A DNA stretch of 64,000 nucleotides from Viola odorata (Eukaryota > Streptophyta > Magnoliopsida > Malpighiales > Violaceae), in the NCBI GenBank assembly GCA_963691705.1, contig OY829537.1:61666304-61730303 (forward strand), read 5' to 3'. Both the position numbers and the translations under genes were made by a program. Below the pieces are notes generated by a model. The model had not been told where the DNA came from, made no database searches, and saw nothing but the letters and a program-made list of their open reading frames with translations. This document shows, in pieces, positions 1 to 12,100 of the stretch. Position 1 is the first letter of the stretch. Every line of letters begins with the position of its first letter.

Positions 1-141
1 CACCTCTGTCATACAATCGAGGGCTTGATCTTAGTTCTCTCAATCTCTGTGGTTCGACCCTATTACTGCTTTATATAAATTAGTTTGTGCATCTAGGCCT
101 CAAGAATTATATTATTTTTGACCAGTTTCCACGACGAGTCA
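1..141 (+). repeat. 3' end of the Athila 5' LTR
   Basis: Matches 14885-15024 with a few substitutions, from the CACCTCTGTCATACAATCGA start to the ...GAGTCA end. The remainder of this LTR lies upstream of the window. Confidence 0.88.
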
Positions 142-146
142 AATTT

Positions 147-164
147 TGGCGTCGTTGCTAGGGA
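147..164 (+). other. primer binding site of the Athila element
   Basis: TGGCGTCGTTGCTAGGGA lies 5 nt after the LTR end. It resembles the 3' end complement of plant tRNA-Asp, the usual Athila primer, with a few transitions. Confidence 0.75.
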
Positions 165-198
165 TTGTGACGAAACTGATTTTTTCTCTTTTGTTTGC

Positions 199-1870
199 AT
201 GACTAGGAGATCGGTACCAGACCTACTACCCCTTGATCACGAGCTTACTCGAACAGAAAGAGGACTTCGAAGACGGGCCAAAGGACCATCCACCAGTCGT
301 AGGGAAGTCTTATGTCCTGCCCTCGACAGTCATCTATCTAACTCGGATAATCATGGTATTCTCTTTCATCAAGACCTCGACAACCTAGCTCTACACAGTA
401 TGGAAGACCCACCTCCTCCACCTCCTCCTCCTGGTGCCAATATTCCACCAAACATCCAAACCATTGACGACCTCAATGCTGCCCTTGAAACTCCGAGCAC
501 CTGCATCGAATGTCCTATTGTTGCCTATGACTGGACGCTCAAATCAGCAGTCATGCACCACCTCCTTCTTTTCCGTGGTATGGCCAAGGAAAATTCTCAT
601 AGGCACCTCCAGCAGCTGCACAATATCTGTGAGGCCATGAAGCCTACCAACGTCAGTATAGAGCAAGCTAAGCTCTGTGCATTCATGTGGTCCCTTAAGG
701 ACGACACCCTTGATTGGTTCTACGACCTCCCTCATAAATCCATTCGCTCATGGGCAGAAATGTCCAAAGCCTTCACGGATAAGTATTACCCGGCGTCCAT
801 GGCCATGATCACTCGTAAGCAGTTGGTCTCGATCCTTCAGAAGGAATCAGAGAACCTCGATCAGTATTATGAGCACTTCAAGAAGTTGCAAGCATTATGC
901 CCCTCCCACAACCTCACCGAACATGCCCTCATCCAGTATTTTTGTGAAGGTTTACGAGCGCATGACAAGGCCTTGCTAAATGCCACCGTGAATGGTTCTC
1001 TTTGTGCCCTCACTCCAAGCGCTGCCAAAGCCACCATTGAACTTATGGCAAAAAATGCCGTGCCCATGATCAACAACAACAATCAAAAAGCCCGCTCAGC
1101 AGCAATGAAAAATCAATTGGCAGCCATCACGGGCATGCTTCAGAACATGGCATCAGGACAGCCGGTCCAAATGAAAGCCTGCCAAATCTGTCAATTCTCG
1201 GATCATGCAATCGATGTCTGCCCGTTCATTCCTGATGAAATTCAAGTAAATACAGCAGGAGGGTATAATGCACTGTATGGCCAAAACTATAACCAGAATT
1301 GGAAGCAACCCAATCTGAATTGGCTGAACAATAGCAACAGAATCCTTATGGCAACTACCCACCCCCATACAACATGCAAAATTTCAAACCGAGGCCCACG
1401 TACCACAACAACCAATACCAATATCAGCCACCACAGGGATAAGTCTTCATACCCCCTGGCCCTATCTCACCTAGCGAAGAGGCAACCCTTAAAAGAGTCG
1501 CGGATCTAGAAAAGCAAGTGGCAGTCTTGACGATTGAAATGAAGGAAGTAAAAAACAAAGGCAGACTGCCAAAGCAGACTGAACCCAACCCAAAGCACGG
1601 AGCATGTGCTATCACCCTTCGAAGCGGTCTCCAATTGCTATCTCCTAAAAGTCCAGACCTTGATCCCAACCCATCTAGCTCTTCTCCTACCGTTCTCCTA
1701 GAGGCTCTCCGCGCAATGATAAAAATCCACTTGAGTTTACCCAGGAATATATCCACAAGATCCTTGAACCGCCCTTCCCTCAAAGGCTGGTCAAGTCCAA
1801 GAAGGAAAGTGAGGATCGTGAGATTTTCGACATGTTCAGCAAAGTCCTAGTAAACATCCCCTTGCTGTAA
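199..1870 (+). pseudogene. Athila gag, frameshifted
   Basis: The first in-frame ATG of the long frame is at 199; the frame is also open upstream into the LTR but without an ATG. A proline run (DPPPPPPPP) is followed by the Retrotrans_gag core at about 480-1080 (W-x-F-x-D-K-Y-Y-P region and the LNATVNGSLCALTPSAA segment). A CxxC...C cysteine cluster at about 1180-1225 may be a degenerate nucleic-acid-binding knuckle. The frame is lost near 1345 and resumes at about 1380-1640 in another frame with LEKQVAVL and the Athila-typical ITLRSG motif. It shifts again before 1800 and carries a stop near 1868. The product would be the structural nucleocapsid of the cytoplasmic particle. It cannot be made whole here. 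Confidence 0.85.
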
Positions 1871-1881
1871 GCAGCAAGAAC

Positions 1882-2613
1882 ATGCCCAGATATGCCAAGT
1901 TCCTAAAACAGCTATGTACAAACAAGTGCAAGCTAGCTGGGTTCAACAAGATCAGCGTCGGGATCAATCTCTTTGCTCACATTCAACGCAAAATTCCCCC
2001 CAAATGCAAAGATCAAGGGATGTTCATTATCCCGATCAAGATTGGCACAATTGATATTGGGAAAGCCATGTGCGACCTAGGAGCAGGCATCAATGTCATG
2101 CCCTTGACAATCTACAACAGTCTAGGCCTCGGGCCGCTGAAAACTACTAGACTTGTCATCCAATTGGCTGACCGATCATTTGTTTACCCAGAGGGGGTCA
2201 TCGAAGATATCATAGTACAAGTGGGCGAATTCTTATTCTTGGCGGATTTCTACGTTATTGCCATAGGAGATACTGAATCCACCAAGTCCACGGATGTACT
2301 TGTTGGGTGACCATTCCTTGCCACTGCGAGGGCTAAGATCGACGTGCATGATGCTTCAATCTCTCTTGAGTTCGATGGCGAGACCATCAAATTCAACATG
2401 CTTGACCCAATGCGATATCCTTCTGAATTTTCCAGTGTTAACTATGTTGATATTATTGATCCTTATGTTGAAGAACTAGTTGATTTACACTCTATTGACC
2501 CCTTGCAGATTACCTTCGACCGGAGCATCACACCTGAAACATTGGATGTTCTGGCCTTGATAATAGCAACCCCATCAGAGTTGCACACTGTTGTTGCCGC
2601 TTTAGAAGAATAA
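1882..2613 (+). pseudogene. Athila aspartic protease region of pol
   Basis: The segment begins MPRYAKFLKQL, continuing the gag-pro linker, and holds the retropepsin-like active-site region DLGAGINVMP at about 2080-2105, where DLGA replaces the classical D-S/T-G as in Athila-type proteases. It is followed by the hydrophobic strand FLFLADFYVI. The frame breaks at 2310 and resumes from about 2344 (DASISLEFDGE...). The protease would release gag and pol proteins from the polyprotein. Both frame changes argue that it is dead. Confidence 0.8.
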
Positions 2614-2649
2614 CCTCCCGACGCATTTGCTCCCATTGAAGCCTCGAAT

Positions 2650-4202
2650 TTGCCAATGGACCACTCCAAACTCCATTCGTCTCTAGTTCAAGCACCAAGC
2701 TTGGAATTGAAGACCTTGCCCACACATCTGAAATATGTTTATCTTGGCCCCGACGACTCCCTCCCGGTCATCATATCCAGTATCTTAGCCAGGCCTGAAG
2801 AAATAGAGCTGATTTCCTTACTCAAAGAATTTAAGCAAGCCATTGGATGGACTATAATTGACATCAAGGGCCTGTCACCAGCTCTGTGTACTCACCATAT
2901 TCACCTAGAGGAAGAGAGCAAAACTATCTGCCAACCTCAACGAAGATTAAATCCGCCCATGATGGAGGTAGTAAAAAAGGAGGTCGTGAAGTTGCTAGAT
3001 GCGGGAGTCATCTATCCTATCTCAGACAACCCATGAGTTAGCCCAATCTAGGTCGTGCCTAAGAAATCGGGCATACCATCATCGAGGGGCAAGACAGAGA
3101 ATTGATTCCTACAAGGGTCCAAACTGGGTGGTGAGTATGTATTGACTACCGTCGCTTGAATGCAGCTACATGGAAGGATCATTTCCCACTTCCCTTTATT
3201 GATCAAATGCTAGAGCGTCTCACGGGCAAGACGCATTATTGTTGTGTGGATGGCTATTCCGGGTTCCACCAAATTCCAGTTGCCCTCGAAGACCAGGAGA
3301 AAACCACATTCACCTGCCCCTTAGGCACATTTGCCTATAGACGGATGCCTTTCGGTCTTTGCAATGCTCCTGCCACCTTTCAACAATGCATGGTGATCAT
3401 TTTTTCTGAGTTTGTGGAGAATTGCATCGAGGTCTTTATGGATGACTTCATAGTATATGGCAACTCTTTCCTGGAATGTCTTTCCAACCTTAGAAAAATC
3501 TTGCAACGATGTGTCGAGACCAATCTAGTGCTAAATTTTGAAAAATGCCATTTCATGGTGGATCGAGGCCTCATTCAAGGCCATGTTGTTTCAAGCGAAG
3601 GGATCTCAGTGGATAGAGCCAAAATAGAAGTTATTGAAACCCTACCCTACCCCACCTATGTCAAGGACGTGCGTTCTTTTCTTGGTCACGCTGGATTTTA
3701 TCGACGATTCATTAAGGACTTTTCAAAGATTGCCCAGCCTATGTGTCGACTACTTCAAAAGGAAATAGATTTCGTCTTTGGTGACAGCTGCAAGGTCGCA
3801 TTCGATACCCTCAAGGCCAAGCTGATTTCTGCTCCCATCATTCAAGCCCCTGATTGGACCATTCCCTTCGAAATAATGTGCGATGCCAGCAATACAGCCC
3901 TTGGCGCCGTCTTGGGCCAGAAAAAGGACAGGGAAACTTATGTGATTTACTATGCGTCGAAGCTGTTAGACCTCGCCCAACAAAACTACACCACCACTGA
4001 AAAAGAGCTACTAGCAGTTGTCTATGCCCTCGACAAATTCAGGCAGTACCTCTTAGGCACACATGTCATAATCTATACGGACCACTCAGCCCTGAAGTGT
4101 TTATTAACAAAGGCCGATGCGAAGCCTCGACTCATCCGTTGGATCTTGCTTCATTAGGAGTTCAACCTCCTGATCAAAGATAAGAAAGGCTCCAAAAACT
4201 CA
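2650..4202 (+). pseudogene. Athila reverse transcriptase and RNase H, with in-frame stops
   Basis: The pre-RT part (IGWTIIDIKGLSPALCTHHI) is followed by two in-frame stops around 3036-3055 and a disturbed stretch to 3155. From 3156 the RT palm is clear: DGYSGFHQI, PFGLCNAPATFQ and the catalytic box FMDDF at about 3440 (Y/F-x-D-D). RNase H begins near 3870 (MCDASNTALGAVLG) and contains TTTEKELLAVVYAL and YTDHSALK. A TAG at 4155-4157 precedes the continuing EFNLLIKDKKGS frame. The enzyme would copy element RNA to cDNA in the cytoplasmic particle. Several stops sit where the family has Trp or Gln, which fits transition decay. Confidence 0.88.
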
Positions 4203-5610
4203 GTGGCAGATCATTTGAGTCGGCTTCAAGCCCAAGATGATGATTCTCTGGTGCCCATTCAAGAAAACTTTCCTGATGAACAACTATGTCTAGCCCAAGC
4301 TATCCAATTCCCATGGTTCTCATACATAGCCAACTTCTGCGCTATAGGTTCTTACCCCGCTGATGCCTCACCATCTGAACGCAACCGGATTAGGAGACAA
4401 TCCAGGTATTACGTCTGGGACAATCCTTACTTATGGAAGCATTGTTCAGACCAGATCATCAGGCGCTGCGTAACCATGGATGAGGTGCCCTCGATCCTTA
4501 AGTTTTGTCACTCGACAACTGAAGGAGGCCATTTTGCATCTAAAAAGACTGCCCTGAAAGTCTTGGAAGCAAGTCTGTTCTGGCCATCCATTTTTAAGGA
4601 CCGTTATCTATTTTATGCATCATGCCTTCGATGTCAAGCGACAGGGAATATAGGCGCCAGGAATCAGATACCCTTGACGGGTATTATCTCTTGTGAAATC
4701 TTCGATATATGGGGGGCATTGACTTCATGGGCCCTTTTCCGAGCTCGTTCGGACACACCTACATCCTCCTTGCCGTAGATTACGTCTCTAAATAGATCGA
4801 GGCTAAGGCTACCAAAACAGACGACTCAAAGGTGGTAGTCAACTTCTTGCGTACCAACATCTTTAATCGGTTTAGGACTCCTCAATCCCTCATCAGCGAT
4901 CGAGGGACGCACTTTCGCAATCGAGTCGTCTCTTCCCTACTCAACAAGTATGGAGTGACCCATAGGGTGTTCACAGCCTATCACCCCTAGACGAACGGGT
5001 AGGCTGAAGTTTCAAATAGGGAAATCAAGTCTATCCTAAAAAAACAGTCAACCAAATGAGGAAAGACTGGAGCTTAAAGCTGGACGACGCTCTTTGGGCC
5101 TACCGTACTGTATTCAAGACCCCGATCGGCATGACTCCATACCGTCTCGTTTATGGCAAACCATGCCACATTCCAGTCGAAATCGAGCACAAAGCCCTGT
5201 GGGCAATTAGAAAGGTCAACATAGATTTGAACGATAGTGGACAGCATCGCCGCCTACAGATTGAAGAGTTGGAGGAACTCAGGAATGACGCTTATGAAAA
5301 TTCTCTGATTTACAAGGGCAAAACGAAAACCCACCATGATAAGCATCTCTGTCCTAAGAAATTTTCTGTTGGACAAAAAGTTTTACTGTACAACTCCCGT
5401 CTTCGAATCTTTTCAGGGAAACTCAAGTCGAAATGGTCGGGCCCCTACATCGTCACTGCCACTTTTGATCATGGAGCCATCAAGATCGCGACCCCCGATG
5501 GAGGAGAACCTTTTAAGGTCAACGACCACAGGATAAAGCCATATTATGAGGGATTCAAGCCCTCAACCGAAGAAGAAATGGAGGTGGCACCCCCACCCAA
5601 CCAACCCTAG
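4203..5610 (+). pseudogene. Athila integrase, broken in the catalytic core
   Basis: The segment opens ADHLSRL, then has the H-H-C-C zinc region at about 4500-4650 (CHSTTEGGH ... CLRCQ). A frameshift in the G run near 4712 hides the first catalytic Asp. The core is readable in another frame at about 4740-5055, with the second Asp in SDRGTHF and the Glu in the AEVSNRE segment, but three TAG stops interrupt it (after VDYVSK, after AYHP and after TNG). From 5056 the C-terminal part is open to 5610 ([22 protein letters not shown] ... [10 protein letters not shown]). There is no chromodomain. The protein would insert the cDNA into chromosomes. Confidence 0.85.
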
Positions 5611-6211
5611 ACATCAGAAAGGCATCGAGGCTATGACGTTAAACGAGGCCACGATTGTGGAAAATTCCACGAATCGTCGCACTTCCCCTCTCTCTTTTCT
5701 TTTCTCTCTTTTTCGTTACCTTTTTATTATGTTGATTTTGTAGCCTTTTTAATTTATTTCACTTTTTATGTTCCTCATGACAAGTTTTGATTCCTTTGAA
5801 ATTTGAACTACTATTTTCAAAACCCCAATTTATTCCTTATCTAACCGTTGTTTTTCTCTCTCCCATCCCCACTAATATTATCTTGTCCCCTTCCTCTTTA
5901 TTTGCATTTATTAATAGCAGTTATTTTCTTTTGTTTTGTCTCTTGGCAGTTGGGATGCGCAGACCAAGTACCTACCAGGCCTCTCCCCTTACGACACGTC
6001 AGCACACTTTTCAGGAAATCAGATCACCTTCCCTCTCTCCATCCTTTTCACTGCCATGATCTGATCCTCTCCTTATACTTTTCCCACATCCTCTCAAACC
6101 TTTTCCAAACATTTTCCAAGCCCTACCTCTATTCACCGCAAGCTTCCCTCTCACTCTCTCTAACCGTCATCCTCCCCAGTCACATCAACATCAACATCAT
6201 CTGTCCAAGCC
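5611..6211 (+). other. non-coding spacer between Athila pol and env-like ORF
   Basis: Pyrimidine-rich spacer with no convincing ORF. This position in Athila elements commonly holds the splice acceptor or leader for the env-like frame. I see CT-rich tracts around 5680-5720 and 6140-6170 but no certain signal. Confidence 0.5.
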
Positions 6212-7835
6212 ATGGTGAAGCAAGTCACTCATAAGCGCACCTTAAGGGCACGATCACCAGCCATAAACAACTCACCTGACACCTCTAATGCTTCATCATC
6301 TTCCCCAGAACCCACCGTCGTAAAAACCAACACTCCTCTGCCGCCCACCGCTACACTAGACCCCAAGCCAGCTGTTTCCTCCTCAGGGGAATATGAATCT
6401 TCCTCGGAAGAGATCAATCCTTCCACCGTCGAGCCTAGAGCGCCTCCCGTGACTAGATCTGACCAGGGCATGAGGTGACGTCCGGCGAAGCAGGCGACCA
6501 AGCCAGCCACAAAATCTCTAAAGGAAATGACGGTGGATGAGGTCTTGGGGGAGATTGTGGTGTCTGATGTTGAGGCTCTGCAAGAACAGCAGGAGCAAGG
6601 GTCCGACGAGTTTCAGGACGCTGAGGGAGGTGGAGAAGAAGAGATCGAGGTAGTGGAGAAAGGAGCGGCCGAGCTCGCTTAGGAAGACGCAGCGGCTGAA
6701 GCAGCCGAGAAAGAGGAAGCGGAGCGTGTCCAGGCTACCCCAGCCAAAGTGGAAGAAAGAGGGCAAGCAGAAAGCCAAAGATAGCGTTCCGGCCACCACG
6801 AAGAGAAAACTCACCGTGGAAGAGAAGGGCAAGGCCTCGACGACAACTTCTAAGAAGAAGCAGTGCATCGCGGAATCAGCGGTTGTCGAGGGCAAGACGA
6901 CGATGTCATCATCAGGGCCTCGATCAGCAGCCAAGCCCAAGGTGCCCTCTAACCTTTCCTCTCTAAATGATCGGTTAATTTTCCATGATAAGGTCTCTCG
7001 TTATAAACTGAATATTTTTCTTGGTAAGGGCGTGAGCACTTGTGCGCATCTAGATTTTGAATTTTTAGATAGAATGGTTGTTGGGTCTCGAGTTCGAGAG
7101 CTCATAAAAAATATTGGGTGAGAAGCTCTTTTCTTCCTCCAGCACCCGACATTTCTCGAGCTCTCGCTTGAATTTTACACGTCCTTTTGGGTTGCCACGG
7201 AACACTTTAAACCTAAAGGAAAATCAGGACCTAATTTGTCTACCCCTGGAGTTATTAATTTTCGTTTGATGAACACTTGGTCTGAATTTCCTTTGAATGA
7301 TTTTAATGATTTGCTCAAGCCTGAATGTGATGATGAAGTAGATCAACCTGCCTCTAAGCATGCCCTAACTGTTATTCCCACTGTGTTTAATGCGGAGGAA
7401 GCATTTCGAGAGCTGACCATCAATCCTAATGCCGAGTTCAGCCCTCGATATACGAAAGCCCATGAGCTTGCGGACCCATCTCTACGGATTCTGCATCGCT
7501 ATCTTGCCCTCACCCTCGCGGGTCGTTCTGGTACAGTTGGGCAGTTAACGATGCAGGAACTATTTCTCTTATAGTGCATGGTCCACAAGCGTAAGGTAAA
7601 CCTGGGTTATTGGGTTGCTTCCGCTTTTATGACTGTGCAGAACTCTAATCGACCCCCTATCCTAGGATCGCTTATAACTTTGCTTGCTATTAACAGTCGT
7701 GGCCTCGATATTGCATCTTGTGACCTTTTCTCACCTGCTTCCTTTAAAGATTTAGACCCCAGAACCCTTGATGGGATGGGGCTTTTATATGTCTCACGAG
7801 GTGTGTTAAGTTTCAGTATAGGTTGTACGCCCTAG
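6212..7835 (+). pseudogene. env-position ORF of Athila (plant transposon protein type), fragmented
   Basis: The ATG at 6212 opens MVKQVTHKRTLRARSP, followed by a Ser/Pro- and Glu-rich, low-complexity region with a lysine-rich nuclear-type stretch (to about 6930). The conserved domain follows from about 6965: FHDKVSRYKLNIFLGKG, a CAHLDFEFLDRMVVG segment, then after a stop at 7119 the block at 7236-7574 (VINFRLMNTWSEFPLNDF) and a third block at 7578-7835. This matches the domain annotated as putative plant transposon protein in Athila-type elements. Several frame changes and stops separate the blocks. No clear transmembrane or signal segment is visible, so calling it an envelope rests on position only. 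Function is unknown. Confidence 0.7.
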
Positions 7836-8387
7836 AAGGAGCAAGCTTTCGGCAGCAAATATGGCGGTGACTTCGAATACCCGGACTTGTCAAGGCCCCG
7901 ATCATCAACTCGCCCAGTTCCATCCAGCACTACTGCTCCAGCCGCTCCTCCGAAGCAAGACCCCGAAGCTTCAACTTCTGCCCCCGCTGCTACCACCCCA
8001 GTCTATCCCTTGTTCATGATCCTGCCCTTGAGCGCCTTCTCCTAGCCATCCTAAAGGAACTTCAGGCCTTGACGGCTGAAGTGGCCCGACACAACCTCCC
8101 GCCCTCTTGATTCCCCCCAAATAAAAACACTTTACTTTTAATTTCTGTCCAGTACTCTTTTGGTTTATTCCGTTTAAACCTCTCTTTAATTTTAATTTTT
8201 GTGCACCCTTCTCACATTGAGGATAATGCGAAGCCTAAGTGTGGGGAGGGTTTTATCTGCTATTTTGTTTTAATTATGATTGCTTGATTGCATGTTTTAT
8301 TTTTCGCTTATTGCATGTATGCTTGTTTTGTGAAAAATTTGCGAATTTTTACACTCGGTTTTCTCTAGGTTTTTGCTAGACCACGCA
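7836..8387 (+). other. Athila 3' region after the env-like ORF
   Basis: No convincing ORF beyond a decayed continuation to about 8110 (PAxPP-rich). It contains an AAGTGTGGGGAGGG purine tract at about 8239-8252, a common Athila landmark at the end of the coding region, followed by T-rich untranslated sequence. Confidence 0.55.
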
Positions 8388-9145
8388 AAATATATGTTAT
8401 CATCATAATGTATATCCATCATAATCTTATCATCTTATTGTTAGAATTGTTCACAAATATATTATTGTAAATTGTAATAGCTATTTATATAGTTAATTGT
8501 TAATATGTATTATTAATACTTATTAATAACTATTTATATAGTCAATATATATTATTAATACTTATTATCTAAAAGATATTGTCTCCATAATAACTATTTA
8601 GAACCAAAAAGTAGAAAAAATTAATAATTTTTCCTTTTAAGCTCTAAATATATGTTATCATCATAATGTATATACATCATAATCTTATCATCATATTGTT
8701 AGTATTGTTCAAAAATATATTATTGTAAATTATAATAGCTATTTATATAGTTAATTGTTAATATGTATTATTAATACTTATTAATAGCCATTTATATAGT
8801 TAATATATATTATTAATACTTATTATCTAAAATATATTGTCTCCATAATAACTATTTAGAACCAAAAAATAGAAAAAATTAATAATTTTTCCTTTTAAGC
8901 TCTAAATATATGTTATCATCATATTGTTAGTATTGTTCAAAAATATATTATTGTAAATTATAATAGCTATTTATATAGTTAATTGTTAATATGTATTATT
9001 AGTACTTATTAATAGCCATTTATATAGTTAATATATATTATTAATACTTATTATCTAAAATATATTGTCTCCATAATAACTATTAAGAAACAAAAAAATT
9101 GAAAAAATTAATATGTTTTTTTTTGTTTTAAGCTCTAAATATACT
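8388..9145. repeat. AT-rich tandem repeat, about 258-bp unit, three copies
   Basis: Copies start near 8388, 8646 and 8903, each opening AAATATATGTTATCATCAT and ending CCTTTTAAGCTCT. The third lacks about 30 bp near its start, and a degenerate fourth start is at 9136. The array lies at the left border of the hAT remnant, where the transposon's own terminus is missing. Confidence 0.8.
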
Positions 9146-12100
9146 TTATCATGTTACATGTATATTAAAATTGAAAAAAAAAAGGAAAAAATAAAAAATA
9201 TTCAAAAGAGTCAAAACGACTCCATTTCACAACAAACAACACTACAACGTGACTGAGGTTCATTCATTCTATCTAATTTCTTCTCAAATCCAATTTCCTT
9301 TCACAAACCCTAGAAAATCGCCTCCTCACCACGACGCCGCCTCCTCGCTCTCATCGCCACGCTGTCTTGCTCTCGTCGCTGCATCGCTCTCACCACACAA
9401 GTTGCCACTGTCGCTCGCTCCTGTCGCCGCTCTCATCGCTCTCGTCGCAGCCTCCTCGCTCCTGTCGTTGCTGTCGCCGCTCAAGATGACCACAATTGGT
9501 GAATCCATCAATGTAAGGATTGGAGAGGTTTAATTTTTCTATTTTTGTTTAATTTACGTTGCAGAATCCCCTCCTACTTATTTTCGAACAAACTCTTCCT
9601 TCTCAACTTCTTGGTAGTCTTGGTTCATTGGACATGTGTGGTTTAAGTGGTGAAGTGAATTAGAAAAGAGGTTCTATGTGAAACCTTGCAAATAGAGTAT
9701 ACGTAAAACATTTGTTGGTCTAACTGTTAAACTGTTGGATGGTGCTCTGTAATTTTTGACTGATGGCAGTAAATACGAAATGGAGTAGTTTGCACATCTT
9801 AATAAAAGCAGTTTGCTTTAGTTAATAGGTATCATATGGAGTAATGGAGGCATTCAAATTGTTTCTTATACGTTTTTCCTCATTGCTTGATACAAATAAC
9901 TAAACCAGTATGTTTTTTGTATGCTCATCTTCTTGAGTGCAGACAGTCTCTATTGCAGTAGAAGCATTAGAGGTTGCACATTGCTTGTGTTTGTTGCAGA
10001 TGATTGTGTTTGTTGCAGCTCTAATTTAGCTCCTCCTTCTCTATTTCTCTTATTTTTTGTATAGATAGTGGAGTCGGCGGGGTCTCATGTGGAGGATGGA
10101 ATGGGAAATGCAGAAGTCCCTACTCCGAACTCATCTACACAACGAAGTGAGATACCACTGCAACAAACTGTTGGGGCAGAAGATGGAGTGCAATCCAGTC
10201 AACAGCCACAAGAAGCCGAGGACAAGAAAAGGAAAAAAAGGTCATTCGTGTGGGATCATGTCTCGGAGTTTATAACTCGTAAAAATGAGGTTAAGGTACG
10301 ATGTAATTTCTGCCGAAAAGCTGAGTATAAGTATGATCCTACTAATAATGGCACAACTGCAATTAGGAAGCACTTGTTTAAACCCGAGAGTGTTGAGTTT
10401 GGTGGTCAATCTTTGCTAAATTTTAGTCAGAGTAACGAGGGTGTGTTGACTACATGGAAATTTAACCAGAATAAGTGTAGGAGTGCATTGGCTAACATGA
10501 TTATTGTTGATGAAAAACCTTTTAAAATGGTTGAAGGTAAAGGTTTTAAGCACTTTTGTTCTGAACTTCAACCAAAGTTTGTAATTCCTTCACGAATGAC
10601 CGTAGCGAGGGATTGTTATGAGATGTTTGTGGGGGAAAGATTGAAGCTGAAAAGTAGTATAACACTTGACTGTAGGAAGGTCTGTCTTACTACAGACACA
10701 TGGACTTCCAATCAAAGAATTAATTATATGTGCTTGACTGCTCATTATATTGACTTAAATTGGAAATTGCAAAAAAGAATAATCAATTTCTGTCCAATTT
10801 CTAGTCATAGAGGTGAGGTCATTGGTAAATTGATTGAGAAATGTTTGTTGGAGTGGGGTATTGATAAGGTTATAACTATAACTGTCGATAATGCTAGTTC
10901 AAATGATGTTGCAGTGGGGTATTTGAAAAAAAGGTCAATCATTGGAAGGGTAGTGTTTTGGGTGGAGAGTATCTACATATGAGGTGTGTGGCACATATAA
11001 TGAATATAGTAGTTAGTGATGGGCTAAAACTTGCCACTCCTTCAATTATTCGAGTCCGAAATGCAGTTAGATACTTGAGGCAATCCCCGATGAGGTTAGA
11101 AAAATTCATAGAATGTGTTGTGGAAGAAAGGATAGATAGTGAAGCTATGTTGTGTCTTGATGTGTGCACCCGATGGAACTCAACATACTTGATGTTAGAA
11201 ACAACCTTAAAATTACAATCTGTTTTTGATAGATATGTGGGGTTGGATTTTAATTTTTCAAGTGAAGTTGGACATGATGAAGAACTTGATTGTAGAAAGG
11301 GGATTCCCAAGGAAGAAGATTGGGTTCATATCAAGAACATGGTCAAATTTTTGAAATATTTCTACATGCTTACTCTAAGTGTTTCGGGTACTAAATACAC
11401 AACTTCTAACATTTGTTTGAATAAAGTGAGTGAGGTTGATTTTAGGTTGAAAAATATGTGCAACAATGTTGATTTTGAGGTGGCTGAAATGGCATTGAAA
11501 ATGAAGAAAAAGTGTGACAAATATTGGGGCGATGCAACTAAAATTAATGTTATGTTGTTTATTGCGGTTGTGTTAGATCCAAGGTACAAGTTGGATTACG
11601 TGAATTTTGTGATTAACAACATGTACGAGTTAAACAATGCAGTGGTGTTAGTTGAAAAAGTGCGAAGGAAGTTTATTGCATTGTTTGAAGAGTATGAAAG
11701 GGAGAATAACATCTCCAATGTCAATGCGGTTGTAGAAGCTTCTTCTTCTTTTGATGTTGATTCAGTGATAGGGTTAGTAGATTTAGATGTTATTGATGGT
11801 CAATATGGATCAGCTATATGTGCCTATGAATACAAGTATCGAAAGGAATTGGCTCAACGAGAGGGAGGACCAAAAAAATCAGAGTTAGATCGTTATCTTG
11901 AGGAAGAGACGATATCAGGGAATTTAGAATCTTTTGACATTTTGGAGTGGTGGAAGGTTAACAATATTCGATTTTCTACTATCTCATTGATAACACGGGA
12001 TGTGTTGGCTATTTAGACTTCAACCGTCGCATAAGAATCTGCATTTAGTTGTGGTGGTCGCATCCTAGATGATTTTCGAAGCTCTTTGTCTGCAAAAATT

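Noticed and set aside
6212..7835. Calling the env-position ORF a true envelope gene
   Set aside because: No signal peptide or membrane segment could be recognised in the decayed text. The conserved part matches the plant transposon protein domain instead.
8388..9145. Repeat array considered as a CRISPR-like or satellite locus
   Set aside because: Repeats are about 258 bp, AT-rich and directly adjacent with no unique spacers. Only three copies, so not a satellite array.
9249..9533. Ala/Ser/Leu-rich open frame before the hAT transposase
   Set aside because: Caused by CGTCGC/CTCGCT short repeats. It lies in the presumed 5' leader of the hAT gene and does not join the transposase frame.
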